Shown here in pieces: positions 51,360 through 60,171 of a DNA stretch of 63,015 bases. Under the pieces are notes generated by a model. It was not told the origin of the DNA. It worked only from the letters and a program-made list of their open reading frames with translations, and searched no databases. The stretch is taken from NCBI GenBank assembly GCA_964539975.1, contig CAZIKK010000014.1, positions 1 through 63,015 of the forward strand, written 5' to 3'. Position 1 is the first letter of the stretch. Each line of letters opens with the position of its first letter. The DNA comes from 38-11 sp964539975 (GTDB taxonomy: Bacteria; Bacillota; Clostridia; Tissierellales; Dethiosulfatibacteraceae). The position numbers were made by a program, and so were the translations under genes.

Positions 51360-52346
51360 ATGAAAGACACAATATTGGAAATAAAGGGATTGAAGACATA
51401 TTTCAAAGTAGAAGAAGGACAGGTTCCCGCAGTGGACGGGGTAGATTTTCCTTTGAGAAAAAAAGAAACCCTAGCGATCGTTGGAGAATCGGGATCCGGC
51501 AAAAGTGTCACCGCCCTGTCTATATTAAGACTCATTCAATCACCACCTGGTAAAATTGTTAGCGGTGAAATTCTTTATGAAGGTCGAGATTTGCTTAAAT
51601 TGAATGAGAGAGAAATGCGTAGAATAAGAGGAAATGAAATATCTATGATATTTCAAGAACCCATGACGTCGTTAAACCCTGTTTTCACAATTGGAAAACA
51701 GATTAGCGAAGTATTGATGGTTCATCAAAACATGTCAAAATCAGCTGCGCGAAAAAAAGCCATCGAAATGATCCATCTCGTTGGGATTCCCAACGCAGAA
51801 AAAAGAGTAGACGAATACCCCCATCAAATGAGTGGTGGAATGCGTCAAAGAATCATGATTGCTATTGCACTTGCGTGTAATCCAAAAGTACTGATAGCGG
51901 ATGAACCGACAACTGCTTTGGATGTCACCATCCAATCTCAGATCTTGAAATTGATGCTGGATTTGAAGGAACAATTAGAAACAGCTATTATATTGATCAC
52001 CCATGACTTAGGTGTTGTGGCGCAATTGGCAGAGAATGTCATGGTTATGTACTGTGGGAAAGCGGTGGAATACGGAGATGTAGTTTCCATATTCAAAGAC
52101 CCGTTACACCCCTATACTTCAGGATTGTTGAATTCCATTCCCAAGATAGACCAAGAACTAGACAAGCTGGCTATTATCACAGGTACGGTGCCAAGTCCAC
52201 TTAATTTACCTCAAGGATGTAAATTTTCAACAAGATGCGATGAAGCAAGACGCATTTGTCATGAACAAGAACCAGATTACATCGAAGTGGGAAATGGCAG
52301 GAAGGTCAGATGTTGGAAGCACATAGGGGAGGGTTATGATGAGTAA
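51360..52346 (+). CDS. Peptide ABC transporter ATPase, DppD-type
   Basis: A 328-residue ATPase. Walker A is GESGSGKSV near residue 43, the signature motif is MSGGMRQRIMIA near residue 160, Walker B is VLIADEPTTALD near residue 181, and the switch His follows in THDLG. The C-terminal oligopeptide extension with a cysteine cluster (CKFSTRCDEARRIC) is present; in related proteins it can bind an iron-sulfur cluster. It starts 11 bases after the DppC-type gene and overlaps the next by 11. Confidence 0.95.
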   Translation: MKDTILEIKGLKTYFKVEEGQVPAVDGVDFPLRKKETLAIVGESGSGKSVTALSILRLIQSPPGKIVSGEILYEGRDLLKLNEREMRRIRGNEISMIFQEPMTSLNPVFTIGKQISEVLMVHQNMSKSAARKKAIEMIHLVGIPNAEKRVDEYPHQMSGGMRQRIMIAIALACNPKVLIADEPTTALDVTIQSQILKLMLDLKEQLETAIILITHDLGVVAQLAENVMVMYCGKAVEYGDVVSIFKDPLHPYTSGLLNSIPKIDQELDKLAIITGTVPSPLNLPQGCKFSTRCDEARRICHEQEPDYIEVGNGRKVRCWKHIGEGYDE

Positions 52347-53307
52347 ACAACAAAAACCATTGTTGGAAGTTGAAGATTTAAAAATGTACTTCCCGGTGAA
52401 AAGCGAAGGCATATTAGAAAAGAAAAAATTCGTCAAAGCAGTGGATGGCGTCAATTTTTCAATATATGAAGGAGAGACTTTAGGTCTTGTTGGAGAATCT
52501 GGGTGTGGGAAATCCACGACAGGTAAATTGCTAGTGAAGCTACTCAACCCTACAGAAGGGGAAGTTCGGTATAATGGTGAGAATATTGTAGCCATGTCAA
52601 AAAGACAGTTTAAGAAATTCAGAAAAGATATCCAAATGATTTTTCAAGACCCTTACTCTTCTTTGGATCCGAGGCAAACGGTGGGAAAAACAATTGGAGA
52701 ACCCTTAAAAGCCAACAAAGTACCTGTCAACGTCAAAGAAACGGTTGTGCGGCTCATGGAAGAAGTGGGTCTCAGAGAAGATTTTTACAGCAGATACCCT
52801 CATGAGTTCAGTGGTGGACAAAGACAGAGAGTTGGCGTGGCAAGAGCTTTGGCCTTGAACCCAAAATTGATCATCTGTGATGAACCCGTATCTGCGTTGG
52901 ATGTTTCTATACAGGCACAGATACTGAATATGATGGATGAACTGCAAGGAAAATTTGAACTGACCTATCTTTTTATTTCTCACGACTTGGCGGTGGTCAA
53001 ACATATTTGTGACCGAATCGCCGTCATGTACTTAGGAAGAATAGTGGAACTGACAGATACCAAGAGATTGTTTGAAAATCCTTTGCACCCGTATACAGAA
53101 GCGTTGCTTAAATCCATACCTGTGGCAGATCCTGAAAAGAGACAGGAGCAAGGGGTATTAAAAGGAGACGTACCTAGCCCGATTAATTTGCCAGAAGGGT
53201 GTCGATTCCATACAAGGTGCGATCGATGTATGCCTATTTGCAAAGAAGTGAACCCGGAATACAAAGAAATTTCAGAAGGGCATTTTGTGGAATGCCATTT
53301 ATATTAA
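52336..53307 (+). CDS. Peptide ABC transporter ATPase, DppF-type
   Basis: A 323-residue ATPase and partner of the DppD-type subunit. Walker A is GESGCGKST near residue 55, the signature is FSGGQRQRVGVARAL near residue 158 and Walker B is LIICDEPVSALDVS near residue 179. The C-terminus has the CRFHTRCDRCMPIC cysteine cluster. Two adjacent ATGs (52336, 52339) are possible starts. It ends the transporter set. Confidence 0.95.
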   Translation: MMSKQQKPLLEVEDLKMYFPVKSEGILEKKKFVKAVDGVNFSIYEGETLGLVGESGCGKSTTGKLLVKLLNPTEGEVRYNGENIVAMSKRQFKKFRKDIQMIFQDPYSSLDPRQTVGKTIGEPLKANKVPVNVKETVVRLMEEVGLREDFYSRYPHEFSGGQRQRVGVARALALNPKLIICDEPVSALDVSIQAQILNMMDELQGKFELTYLFISHDLAVVKHICDRIAVMYLGRIVELTDTKRLFENPLHPYTEALLKSIPVADPEKRQEQGVLKGDVPSPINLPEGCRFHTRCDRCMPICKEVNPEYKEISEGHFVECHLY

Positions 53308-53317
53308 GGAGGAAGAA

Positions 53318-54496
53318 ATGAGAGAATCACTCATGTTGACATTTCCTATTCAAGAATACCAACATCGACTAACCAAATTAGTAAAACAGATGGACGCTCA
53401 AGGATTGGACGCGGTTGTGTTCACCAGCGATGAAAATACATTCTATTTCTCAGGATTCAATAGCATTGTGTGGGACAGCAAGGTTTCAACACCTGGGGTT
53501 TTGGTCATCACCAAGGACGGAGACATGTCTTTGACCACTTCAAAAGGAGGTAGAGAGACGGCAAAGGCCACCTCTTGTGTGGAAGATATTCGATTTTATG
53601 GAGCAGATAGCGAATACGCGACTTATGCAAAAGCTATCGTCAGTTTGTTAATAGAAAAGAAGTTGGATAAAGGTGTCATCGGATTTGAGATAGGATTAGG
53701 GAACAAAATGCACTTGAATCACATAGATAGAGAAGACTTGTTCCAAGAGTTGAGTGAGGCAACGATCGCCGATGCTTCATCAGCTGTGTGGGCACTACGT
53801 TCTGTTAAGTCTCCTTTGGAGATTGAAAAGCTAAGAAAGTGTTGTGACATTAACATCAAGGCCATTGAAAAAGGGTTGTCATCCGTTACAGAAGGAATGA
53901 CAGAATTGGAACTCTATCGAATGATCCTGCAGGAATATTTTAGATTAGGAGCAGAAAAAACGTTGACTATTGGTGTTCGGGCAGGTAAAGACAGATACTC
54001 ACAAAGCAATTGCCCACCTTCAGAAAGACCGATTGGGAAAGGCGAGATCATCTTGGTAGATGGAGGGCCAGTCTATAAAGGCTATTATTCAGATATTATA
54101 CGTGAAGCAGTTATTGGCAAACCAACCCAAGAACAACTAGACATGTTCAATGTAGCGAGAGAAGCTTGCTATGTCGGTATAGAAGCAGTGAAACCGGGGG
54201 TTCCCATCAATCAAGTATGTCAAGTGGTAGATGATTTTATGGACAAAAGCCGTTATGCCCCTATCAACGTCTATAAAAATTGGGTCGGCCATAGCATTGG
54301 CGTCGGAGTTCATGAATTTCCCATGTTGGACATCCATACTGATCGACTGTTAGAGCCTGGCATGACCTTTGCCATCGAGCCCTATCTTTACAAAGAAGGC
54401 GTAGGAAGTCTAGGCATTGAGGAGAACATCTTAGTCACTGAAACAGGGTGCGAGATCCTGACACCATCGGACAGCCAACTGATGATCGTATCCTGA
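53318..54496 (+). CDS. M24 family aminopeptidase (Xaa-Pro / creatinase type)
   Basis: A 392-residue metallopeptidase with the pita-bread fold in its C-terminal half and a creatinase-like N-terminal domain. Metal ligands are visible in LVDGGPVYKGYYSD (two Asp), the His in GHSIGVGVHEFP, the Glu in FAIEPYLY and the Glu in LGIEENILVTE. It would cut an N-terminal residue, often before proline, from imported peptides. The start at 53318 follows AAGGAGG. It lies directly after the peptide transporter, which agrees with peptide use. Confidence 0.87.
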   Translation: MRESLMLTFPIQEYQHRLTKLVKQMDAQGLDAVVFTSDENTFYFSGFNSIVWDSKVSTPGVLVITKDGDMSLTTSKGGRETAKATSCVEDIRFYGADSEYATYAKAIVSLLIEKKLDKGVIGFEIGLGNKMHLNHIDREDLFQELSEATIADASSAVWALRSVKSPLEIEKLRKCCDINIKAIEKGLSSVTEGMTELELYRMILQEYFRLGAEKTLTIGVRAGKDRYSQSNCPPSERPIGKGEIILVDGGPVYKGYYSDIIREAVIGKPTQEQLDMFNVAREACYVGIEAVKPGVPINQVCQVVDDFMDKSRYAPINVYKNWVGHSIGVGVHEFPMLDIHTDRLLEPGMTFAIEPYLYKEGVGSLGIEENILVTETGCEILTPSDSQLMIVS

Positions 54497-54515
54497 CACA
54501 AGGAGCTAGAAGATA

Positions 54516-55427
54516 ATGAGCAATCATTTTGATAGAATAATAGAATTGGCCTGTAATTTTGGACCTATGAAAATCGCCGTAGCAGCTGCAGAAGACGAAA
54601 AAGTGTTGGAAGCTCTTAAAATGGCTGTTGAAATAAACATGGTGACGCCTATTCTTATAGGCGATAAGATTAAAATCCAAACATTGGCTGAAAAATTAGA
54701 ATTTCCCTTGGAAAAAGCACAAGTGGTAGGCGTCGCTTCTCCAGAAGAATCGGCTTATACTGCTGCTCACATGGTATCCGAACAAACGGCCCAAGTCATC
54801 ATGAAAGGACGACTTGATACCGCGGTTTTACTTAAAGCGGTGTTGGACAAACAACATGCTCTGTTTCAAGGTGGCCTATTGTCACATGTGGGTGTGTTGC
54901 GGGTAGCAGGTTACGACCGTTTCTTTGTATTGAGTGATTCAGCCATGAACATTCAACCAACCCTTGAGGAAAAGGTCTATATTATACGGAATGCAGTGAG
55001 AGTGGCGCATGTAATTGGTTTGGAAATGCCGAAGGTGGCCATGATCTGCCCGGTGGAAAAAGTGAATCCCAAAATACCGGCAACCATTGACGCAGAAAAA
55101 CTGACGCAAATGAACCAAGAAGGAATGATTGTTGATTGCATTGTCAGAGGACCTCTTGCCCTTGACAATGCCATATCAAAAGAAGCCGCCATGCAAAAAG
55201 GAATAGACAATCCTGTGGCAGGGTGTGCAGATGTTTTGATTCCGCCAGATCTATCATCGGCCAATATTTTGAACAAGGCCATGGAATATTTCGGGAAAGC
55301 GGAAAAAGCGGGGATCATTATGGGCGCTAAAATGCCGATTATATTAACATCTAGAGCCAGCAGTGCCAGGGCAAAGTTAAACTCCATTGCGCTTGGCATG
55401 GTGGCTTCAAAACAGAAACGCACATAA
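54516..55427 (+). CDS. ptb: Phosphate butyryltransferase family protein
   Basis: A 303-residue phosphotransacylase of the Ptb/Pta family. FGPMKIAVAAAEDEKVLEALKMA at the N-terminus, the middle MKGRLDTAVLLKAVLD near residue 90, and the C-terminal ADVLIPPDLSSANILNKAMEYF near residue 238 are typical. It converts an acyl-CoA to acyl phosphate. Paired with a butyrate kinase 13 bases on, it forms the ATP-yielding step. Branched acyl-CoAs from amino acids are also accepted by this family, and that suits the position after the Kor-type enzyme. Confidence 0.9.
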   Translation: MSNHFDRIIELACNFGPMKIAVAAAEDEKVLEALKMAVEINMVTPILIGDKIKIQTLAEKLEFPLEKAQVVGVASPEESAYTAAHMVSEQTAQVIMKGRLDTAVLLKAVLDKQHALFQGGLLSHVGVLRVAGYDRFFVLSDSAMNIQPTLEEKVYIIRNAVRVAHVIGLEMPKVAMICPVEKVNPKIPATIDAEKLTQMNQEGMIVDCIVRGPLALDNAISKEAAMQKGIDNPVAGCADVLIPPDLSSANILNKAMEYFGKAEKAGIIMGAKMPIILTSRASSARAKLNSIALGMVASKQKRT

Positions 55428-55440
55428 TAGGAGGATTGCT

Positions 55441-56514
55441 TTGCGGAAATATAAAATATTGGTCATAAACCCAGGATCAACATCGACAAAAATTAGTCTA
55501 TTTGAAGACGAAAAGCCGGTCATGGAAGAAACGATACGCCATGACCACACAGAAATAGAAGCCTTTGATTTGATCTACGATCAGTTCCACTATCGATTGG
55601 ATGTTTTGAAAGCCTTTATAGAAAAACAGAAAATTGATCTTACCACATTAGATGCCGTGGTGGGTAGAGGTGGCAACATGAAGCCTGTCGAAGGGGGAAC
55701 GTACTTGGTCAACGAACCTATGCTTAAAGATCTACAGATAGGCGTCATGGGTCAACATGCCTCAAATCTTGGTGGCATACTAGCCTTTGAAATCGCAAAA
55801 GACCTTGGATTAAACGCTTATGTGGTGGATCCTGTCATTGTGGATGAATTAGAGGATTATGCAAGAATATCTGGTTTTCCAGAGATCAAAAGAAAATCGA
55901 AAGATCATCCTCTTAGCCAACGAGCTGCTGCTAGAAAAGCGGCTTCTGAGATGGGAGACAAATATGAAAACTTGAATTTCATTACTGTCCATCTAGGAGG
56001 TGGCATTTCCGTTGGCATGCACAGGAAAGGGCGCATCATTGATGTAAACAATTGTCTAGACGGAGATGGGCCTTTTTCGCCAGAAAGGACAGGGACCTTG
56101 CCCATTGGGGACCTTATAGAGATTTGCTATTCAGGCAAGTACACAATAAAAGAACTAAGAAAAAAACTAGTAGGTGGAGGCGGTTTGGTGGCTTACCTTG
56201 GCACCAAAGACGGACAAGAAATCAACCGGAGGATTAAAGAGGGTGATAAGGAAGCTGAGACAATCTATGGTGCGATGGCTTATCAAGTGGCTAAAGAGAT
56301 CGGGGCGGCAGCGACGGTTTTGAAAGGTCAGGTGGATTGCATCATTTTGACAGGCGGATTGGCGTTTGATGATCTGTTTATTGGTTGGATAAGAGAAAGA
56401 ACCGGTTTTTTGGCACCCATCAAAGTGTATCCTGGAGGATTTGAAATGGAAGCTCTGGCTCAAGGTGTTTTGCGTGTGTTAAAAGAGGAAGAAACTGTCA
56501 AAATCTACTCTTGA
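55441..56514 (+). CDS. buk: Butyrate kinase family protein
   Basis: A 357-residue acetate/butyrate kinase-fold enzyme. The phosphate-binding start is VINPGSTSTKISLFEDE, with FITVHLGGGISVGMHRKGRIIDVNN near residue 180 and DCIILTGGLAFDD near residue 299. It makes ATP from an acyl phosphate. It starts with TTG at 55441, with AGGAGG ahead. It closes the catabolic part of the island, before the regulator. Confidence 0.92.
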   Translation: MRKYKILVINPGSTSTKISLFEDEKPVMEETIRHDHTEIEAFDLIYDQFHYRLDVLKAFIEKQKIDLTTLDAVVGRGGNMKPVEGGTYLVNEPMLKDLQIGVMGQHASNLGGILAFEIAKDLGLNAYVVDPVIVDELEDYARISGFPEIKRKSKDHPLSQRAAARKAASEMGDKYENLNFITVHLGGGISVGMHRKGRIIDVNNCLDGDGPFSPERTGTLPIGDLIEICYSGKYTIKELRKKLVGGGGLVAYLGTKDGQEINRRIKEGDKEAETIYGAMAYQVAKEIGAAATVLKGQVDCIILTGGLAFDDLFIGWIRERTGFLAPIKVYPGGFEMEALAQGVLRVLKEEETVKIYS

Positions 56515-56530
56515 TGCCAATTACCTTGGT

Positions 56531-56559
56531 TTGAAGGGTAAGGATCGCTGTGATATAAT
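56531..56559 (+). promoter_or_regulatory. Sigma-A promoter of enhancer-binding protein gene
   Basis: TTGAAG (56531-56536), 17 bases, TATAAT (56554-56559), with an extended TG (TGATATAAT). It gives the regulator its own expression, apart from the sigma-54 operons. Confidence 0.75.
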
Positions 56560-56589
56560 GGCATAAGCAAATGAAAGGCGGTAAAGAGA

Positions 56590-58491
56590 TTGGATTACAG
56601 GATCTTATTGATTTCAACCTACAAGGAGTTGTCCCGGAAGGCCAAAGCCATTGCCGAGGAGTTGAAGATGCCTATCGACGTGTTCGAAGGGGGCATTTTG
56701 AAAAATGGGGTGCATTATGCCAAAGAGGTAGAAAATGATTATGATGTCATTATCAGCCAAGGAGGGACAGCGGCGGCAATTAAAAGTCTGGTAAACGTAC
56801 CAGTTATTGAGATAGAAATCAGTGTGGGAGATTTGATTTCAGCCATTGAACAAGCCAGTGTGTACAGCACAAAAATGTACATGGTGGTCTACAAGAACAA
56901 AAGTGTTGAAAATCTGAAAAAGTTGAAAAACTATTTAAATATTGATTTGACTATCTTTTCCTATACAAACAAAGAGGAACTGGAGAGTCAAGTAGGACAA
57001 CACCCGAAAGATGAGGATATCGTTTTATTGGGGATGGGAAGTTGCATAGAGGATCTAAGTACCAACAACATTAAGAAAGCCATCATCATCAAGAGCACAG
57101 ATGAATCCATTCGTGAAGCCCTGAATACGGCCAAGAATATCGTGGATTTGGGCAAAAGAGAAAAAGAACGGGCAGAACGCCTGAAAGCCATTATTGATTA
57201 TTCTGAAGAAGGCATCATTGCTTTAGATGGAAACAACCAGATATCTACTTTCAATCCTTATGCGGAGAAGCTGTTGAGGGTCAAAGGAGAAGACGTTTTG
57301 GGGCGGTCCATCTTTGATTTCAAGCACAACACTGTCCTGTATTCCTTGTATGGAGATGGTAAAGTTGCCTATAACATGCTCTTGAAAATTGAAGAAGGAC
57401 AATACATTCTTAATCGTGTGGCCATTGTGGTGGACAATGAACAAATGGGACTTGTCATCACTTTTAAAGCAGTATCTCAATTGCAAAACCTTGAAAGAAA
57501 AGTGCGACACAAACTTTTTAGTAAAGGATTCTACGCAAAATACCGATTCGAAAATATCAAAGGACCAAGTCAAGCCATACAGGAAAGTGTGAACAAGGCT
57601 AAAAAATTTGCTGAAACCGATTCAACCATTCTAATACACGGGGAAACGGGAACAGGAAAAGAATTGTTTGCTCAGAGCATTCACAATTATAGCGAAAGAA
57701 GAAACGAACCTTTTGTGGCCATCAACTGTGCTGCTTTGCCTGGCACTTTACTGGAAAGCGAGTTGTTTGGATATGAAGAGGGTGCATTTACAGGAGCCAA
57801 GAAAGGCGGAAAGATTGGTGTGTTTGAACTGGCCCATAAAGGAACCATCTTTCTGGATGAAATATCCGAAATCCCTATGAGCCTTCAGGGAAGATTATTG
57901 AGAGTACTGCAAGAAAAAGAAGTATTCCGGATTGGTGGAGATCAAATCATCAACACAGATATCCGAGTCATTGCTGCAACGAACACAGACTTATATCATT
58001 TAGTAAAAGAAAAGAAATTCAGGGAAGATTTATACTTTCGTATCAACATACTTAACCTCATGTTACCACCCCTAAGAAAAAGAAAAGTAGACATTGCTGC
58101 TTTGGCCAACGAATTCATAGCCATCAAAAGCAACCAATATAACAAGCCTATCATAGAGGTCGATGAAGATGCCTTGAAGAAGATAGAGGAGTATCCTTGG
58201 CCCGGCAATATTCGCGAACTCGAAAACTTCATTGAAAAAGGCGTGTTATTGTGTGAAGGGCATCGTATTACAAAGACTTTGGTGGAAGCTCTTTTAAATG
58301 AGAAGATGGAAAAAAAGGAACTGTCATTAGATGAGGATTTCATCACACTAAGAAGAGGGACTTTGAGAGATATGGAAATGCAGATTATTGAAACCATTAA
58401 CAACGAGGTGGATGAAGACAAAAATCAGCTAGCTAAAGCCCTCGGGATCAGTCGAACAACGCTATGGAAGAGATTAAAGGAATTAGACTAA
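56590..58491 (+). CDS. PrpR-type sigma-54 enhancer-binding activator
   Basis: A 633-residue activator of sigma-54 promoters. Residues about 1-180 are a PrpR N-terminal sensor domain (ISQGGTAAAIKS near residue 57), which binds small organic acids in relatives. A PAS domain follows (about 195-300, AIIDYSEEGIIALDGNNQISTFN). The AAA+ domain has Walker A GETGTGKE near residue 351 and the sigma-54 loop GAFTGA near residue 398. A Fis-type helix-turn-helix ends the protein (NQLAKALGISRTTLWKRLKELD). It starts with TTG. Two sigma-54 promoters at 36694 and 42333 are its most probable targets. The effector is perhaps a 2-oxo acid or acyl compound of the pathway. Confidence 0.92.
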   Translation: MDYRILLISTYKELSRKAKAIAEELKMPIDVFEGGILKNGVHYAKEVENDYDVIISQGGTAAAIKSLVNVPVIEIEISVGDLISAIEQASVYSTKMYMVVYKNKSVENLKKLKNYLNIDLTIFSYTNKEELESQVGQHPKDEDIVLLGMGSCIEDLSTNNIKKAIIIKSTDESIREALNTAKNIVDLGKREKERAERLKAIIDYSEEGIIALDGNNQISTFNPYAEKLLRVKGEDVLGRSIFDFKHNTVLYSLYGDGKVAYNMLLKIEEGQYILNRVAIVVDNEQMGLVITFKAVSQLQNLERKVRHKLFSKGFYAKYRFENIKGPSQAIQESVNKAKKFAETDSTILIHGETGTGKELFAQSIHNYSERRNEPFVAINCAALPGTLLESELFGYEEGAFTGAKKGGKIGVFELAHKGTIFLDEISEIPMSLQGRLLRVLQEKEVFRIGGDQIINTDIRVIAATNTDLYHLVKEKKFREDLYFRINILNLMLPPLRKRKVDIAALANEFIAIKSNQYNKPIIEVDEDALKKIEEYPWPGNIRELENFIEKGVLLCEGHRITKTLVEALLNEKMEKKELSLDEDFITLRRGTLRDMEMQIIETINNEVDEDKNQLAKALGISRTTLWKRLKELD

Positions 58492-58510
58492 GAATGAGCT
58501 GGAGGGACCC

Positions 58511-59881
58511 TTGGAAAACGGAGCATATTTAATAAGTACCATCATCACGTTGGTAGTGGTGTCTTATTTAGGCATTCATGCCAGTAAAAAAGTCAAGAAT
58601 TCCCAAGACTTTTCTTTGGGAGGCAGGAGTTTTTCTACATCAAAAGTGGCGGCAAGCATTATTGGCACTTTAGTGGGAGGCGCTTCTACTATCGGAACTG
58701 CCCAAGCGGCATTTGTCAGTGGGGCAAATGGGATGTGGTTTACTTTGGGAGCCAGTCTGGGCTGTCTGTTTCTTGGGCTTTTTTTAGCCAAGCCGTTGAG
58801 AGATGCGGACATATACACGGTTCCAGAGTTTATGATTACTTATTATGGCGCACAAGCAAGAACGGCATCAAGTGTGATATCGTCATTAGCCATATTTGTT
58901 CATATAACCGGTCAAGTATTGGCCGCTGTTGCGATATTCACTTCCTTGTTTTTTATTGGAGAGACAGCAGCAGTGATCATAACGGTATTATTGATTATCT
59001 CATATATTTTCTTTGGAGGCTTTTTAGGCTCCAGCATAGTTGGACTGGTGAAGACCATTTTGCTTTACGCCACCTTGTCTTTCAGCGCATGGGTTGCATT
59101 GAGAGGATTTGGCGGAGTAGGTGGGGTAACAGCAACTTTTCCTAGAGATCCTTGGTTCAATCTTTTCAGCGAAGGAACATTTACCGCTTTGGCACAAGGA
59201 TTCTCACTGGTGGTGGGAGTGTGTTCAACCCAGACTTACCTCCAGGCGATTTTTTCTGGACGATCTTCGAGAGAATCAAGAAGAGGGGCTTTTCTAGCCG
59301 CTTTGTTGATTCCACCAATAGGAGTTCTGTCAACACTGGTAGGGTTATTTATGCGGGCCAATTATCCTGATATTATGTCAAAACAAGCATTGCCTTTGTT
59401 TGTGATCAACCACCTAAACCCTGCTATAGGAGGGATTGTGATTGGAACACTGATTGTGTCAGTTGTGGCCACAGGGGCGGGCTTGACTCTTGGGATTAGC
59501 ACCATGTTTAGTAGGGATATTTATAAAACATTGATCCACAAAGAAGCCACCGACAAGCAGGAATTGCTGTCTTTAAGAATGAGTGTATTGGTCGTGTTGG
59601 GACTGACCACCTTGATGGTGTTATTCAACTTGGACTCTTTGATCCTGCAATGGTCCTTCTTGTCCATGACATTGAGGGGTACGGTGGTGTTTATGCCATT
59701 GTTGGCCATATTGATCTGGAAGGATCAAACACCAAAATCGGCAGGGTTGATCGCCATGATCCTAGCGCCAACGATCACCATCTTATTAAATGTTCTGGGT
59801 TTTACCGCGGTAGACCCGCTATACATAGGAATGGGTATCAGTGCCATGGTTTTCGCAGTTTGCTACTTGTTTAAAAAATAG
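58511..59881 (+). CDS. Sodium/solute symporter (SSS family)
   Basis: A 456-residue inner-membrane protein with about 12-13 hydrophobic segments. The conserved first helix LVVVSYLGIHASKKVKNSQDFSLGGRSF and the VGGASTIGTAQAAFVSGANGMWF segment near residue 57 are family marks. SSS members use a sodium gradient to take up proline, pantothenate, sugars or short acids. It follows the activator gene by 19 bases, with TTG start and GGAGGG upstream, so it is probably co-transcribed with it. An amino acid or short-chain acid is the likely solute. Confidence 0.85.
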   Translation: MENGAYLISTIITLVVVSYLGIHASKKVKNSQDFSLGGRSFSTSKVAASIIGTLVGGASTIGTAQAAFVSGANGMWFTLGASLGCLFLGLFLAKPLRDADIYTVPEFMITYYGAQARTASSVISSLAIFVHITGQVLAAVAIFTSLFFIGETAAVIITVLLIISYIFFGGFLGSSIVGLVKTILLYATLSFSAWVALRGFGGVGGVTATFPRDPWFNLFSEGTFTALAQGFSLVVGVCSTQTYLQAIFSGRSSRESRRGAFLAALLIPPIGVLSTLVGLFMRANYPDIMSKQALPLFVINHLNPAIGGIVIGTLIVSVVATGAGLTLGISTMFSRDIYKTLIHKEATDKQELLSLRMSVLVVLGLTTLMVLFNLDSLILQWSFLSMTLRGTVVFMPLLAILIWKDQTPKSAGLIAMILAPTITILLNVLGFTAVDPLYIGMGISAMVFAVCYLFKK

Positions 59882-59907
59882 CTCTTTCCCCCCATTAAAT
59901 ATAGATG

Positions 59908-59943
59908 AAAAACTCTTTCTATGCATTGTGAAGGGGTTTTTCG
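59908..59943 (+). terminator. Imperfect terminator
   Basis: GAAAAACTCTT pairs with AAGGGGTTTTTC through some G-U contacts, with a T-run included. It ends the symporter transcript before the S-box unit. Confidence 0.5.
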
Positions 59944-59955
59944 TCGTTTTATCCC

Positions 59956-59984
59956 TTGACAAAGGCTTTTTTACCTATTAAAAT
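59956..59984 (+). promoter_or_regulatory. Sigma-A promoter of S-box transcript
   Basis: TTGACA (59956-59961), 17 bases, TAAAAT (59979-59984). Transcription would begin about 12 bases before the riboswitch. Confidence 0.78.
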
Positions 59985-60003
59985 AGAATAAAATTAAATA
60001 CTT

Positions 60004-60097
60004 CTTATCAAGAGAGACTGAGGGACAGGCCCTAAGACGTCTCAGCAACCTGCGAAAGCAAGGTGCTAATTCCTGCAGATTCATTCTGGAAGATAAG
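60004..60097 (+). ncRNA. SAM-I (S-box) riboswitch
   Basis: P1 pairs CTTATC (60004-60009) with GATAAG (60092-60097). The conserved core AGAGAGACTGAGGGAC, GGCCC, CAGCAACC and GGTGCTAATTCCTGC is present in order. SAM binding would favour the downstream terminator and switch off the aspartate kinase gene. Confidence 0.95.
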
Positions 60098-60115
60098 TTA
60101 ACCAATACTATTTGG

Positions 60116-60139
60116 CTTCTCTTTCGGGGAAGTTTTTTT
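60116..60139 (+). terminator. Riboswitch-controlled terminator
   Basis: CTTCTC-TTTC-GGGAAG (with a G-U pair) followed by seven T. It is the expression platform of the S-box. Confidence 0.82.
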
Positions 60140-60171
60140 AATGAGATAACAAGATGAAAGAGGAGGCAAAG

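Noticed and set aside
54977..55423. 148-residue minus-strand frame inside ptb
   Set aside because: Full antisense overlap with a clear Ptb gene and no ribosome binding site.
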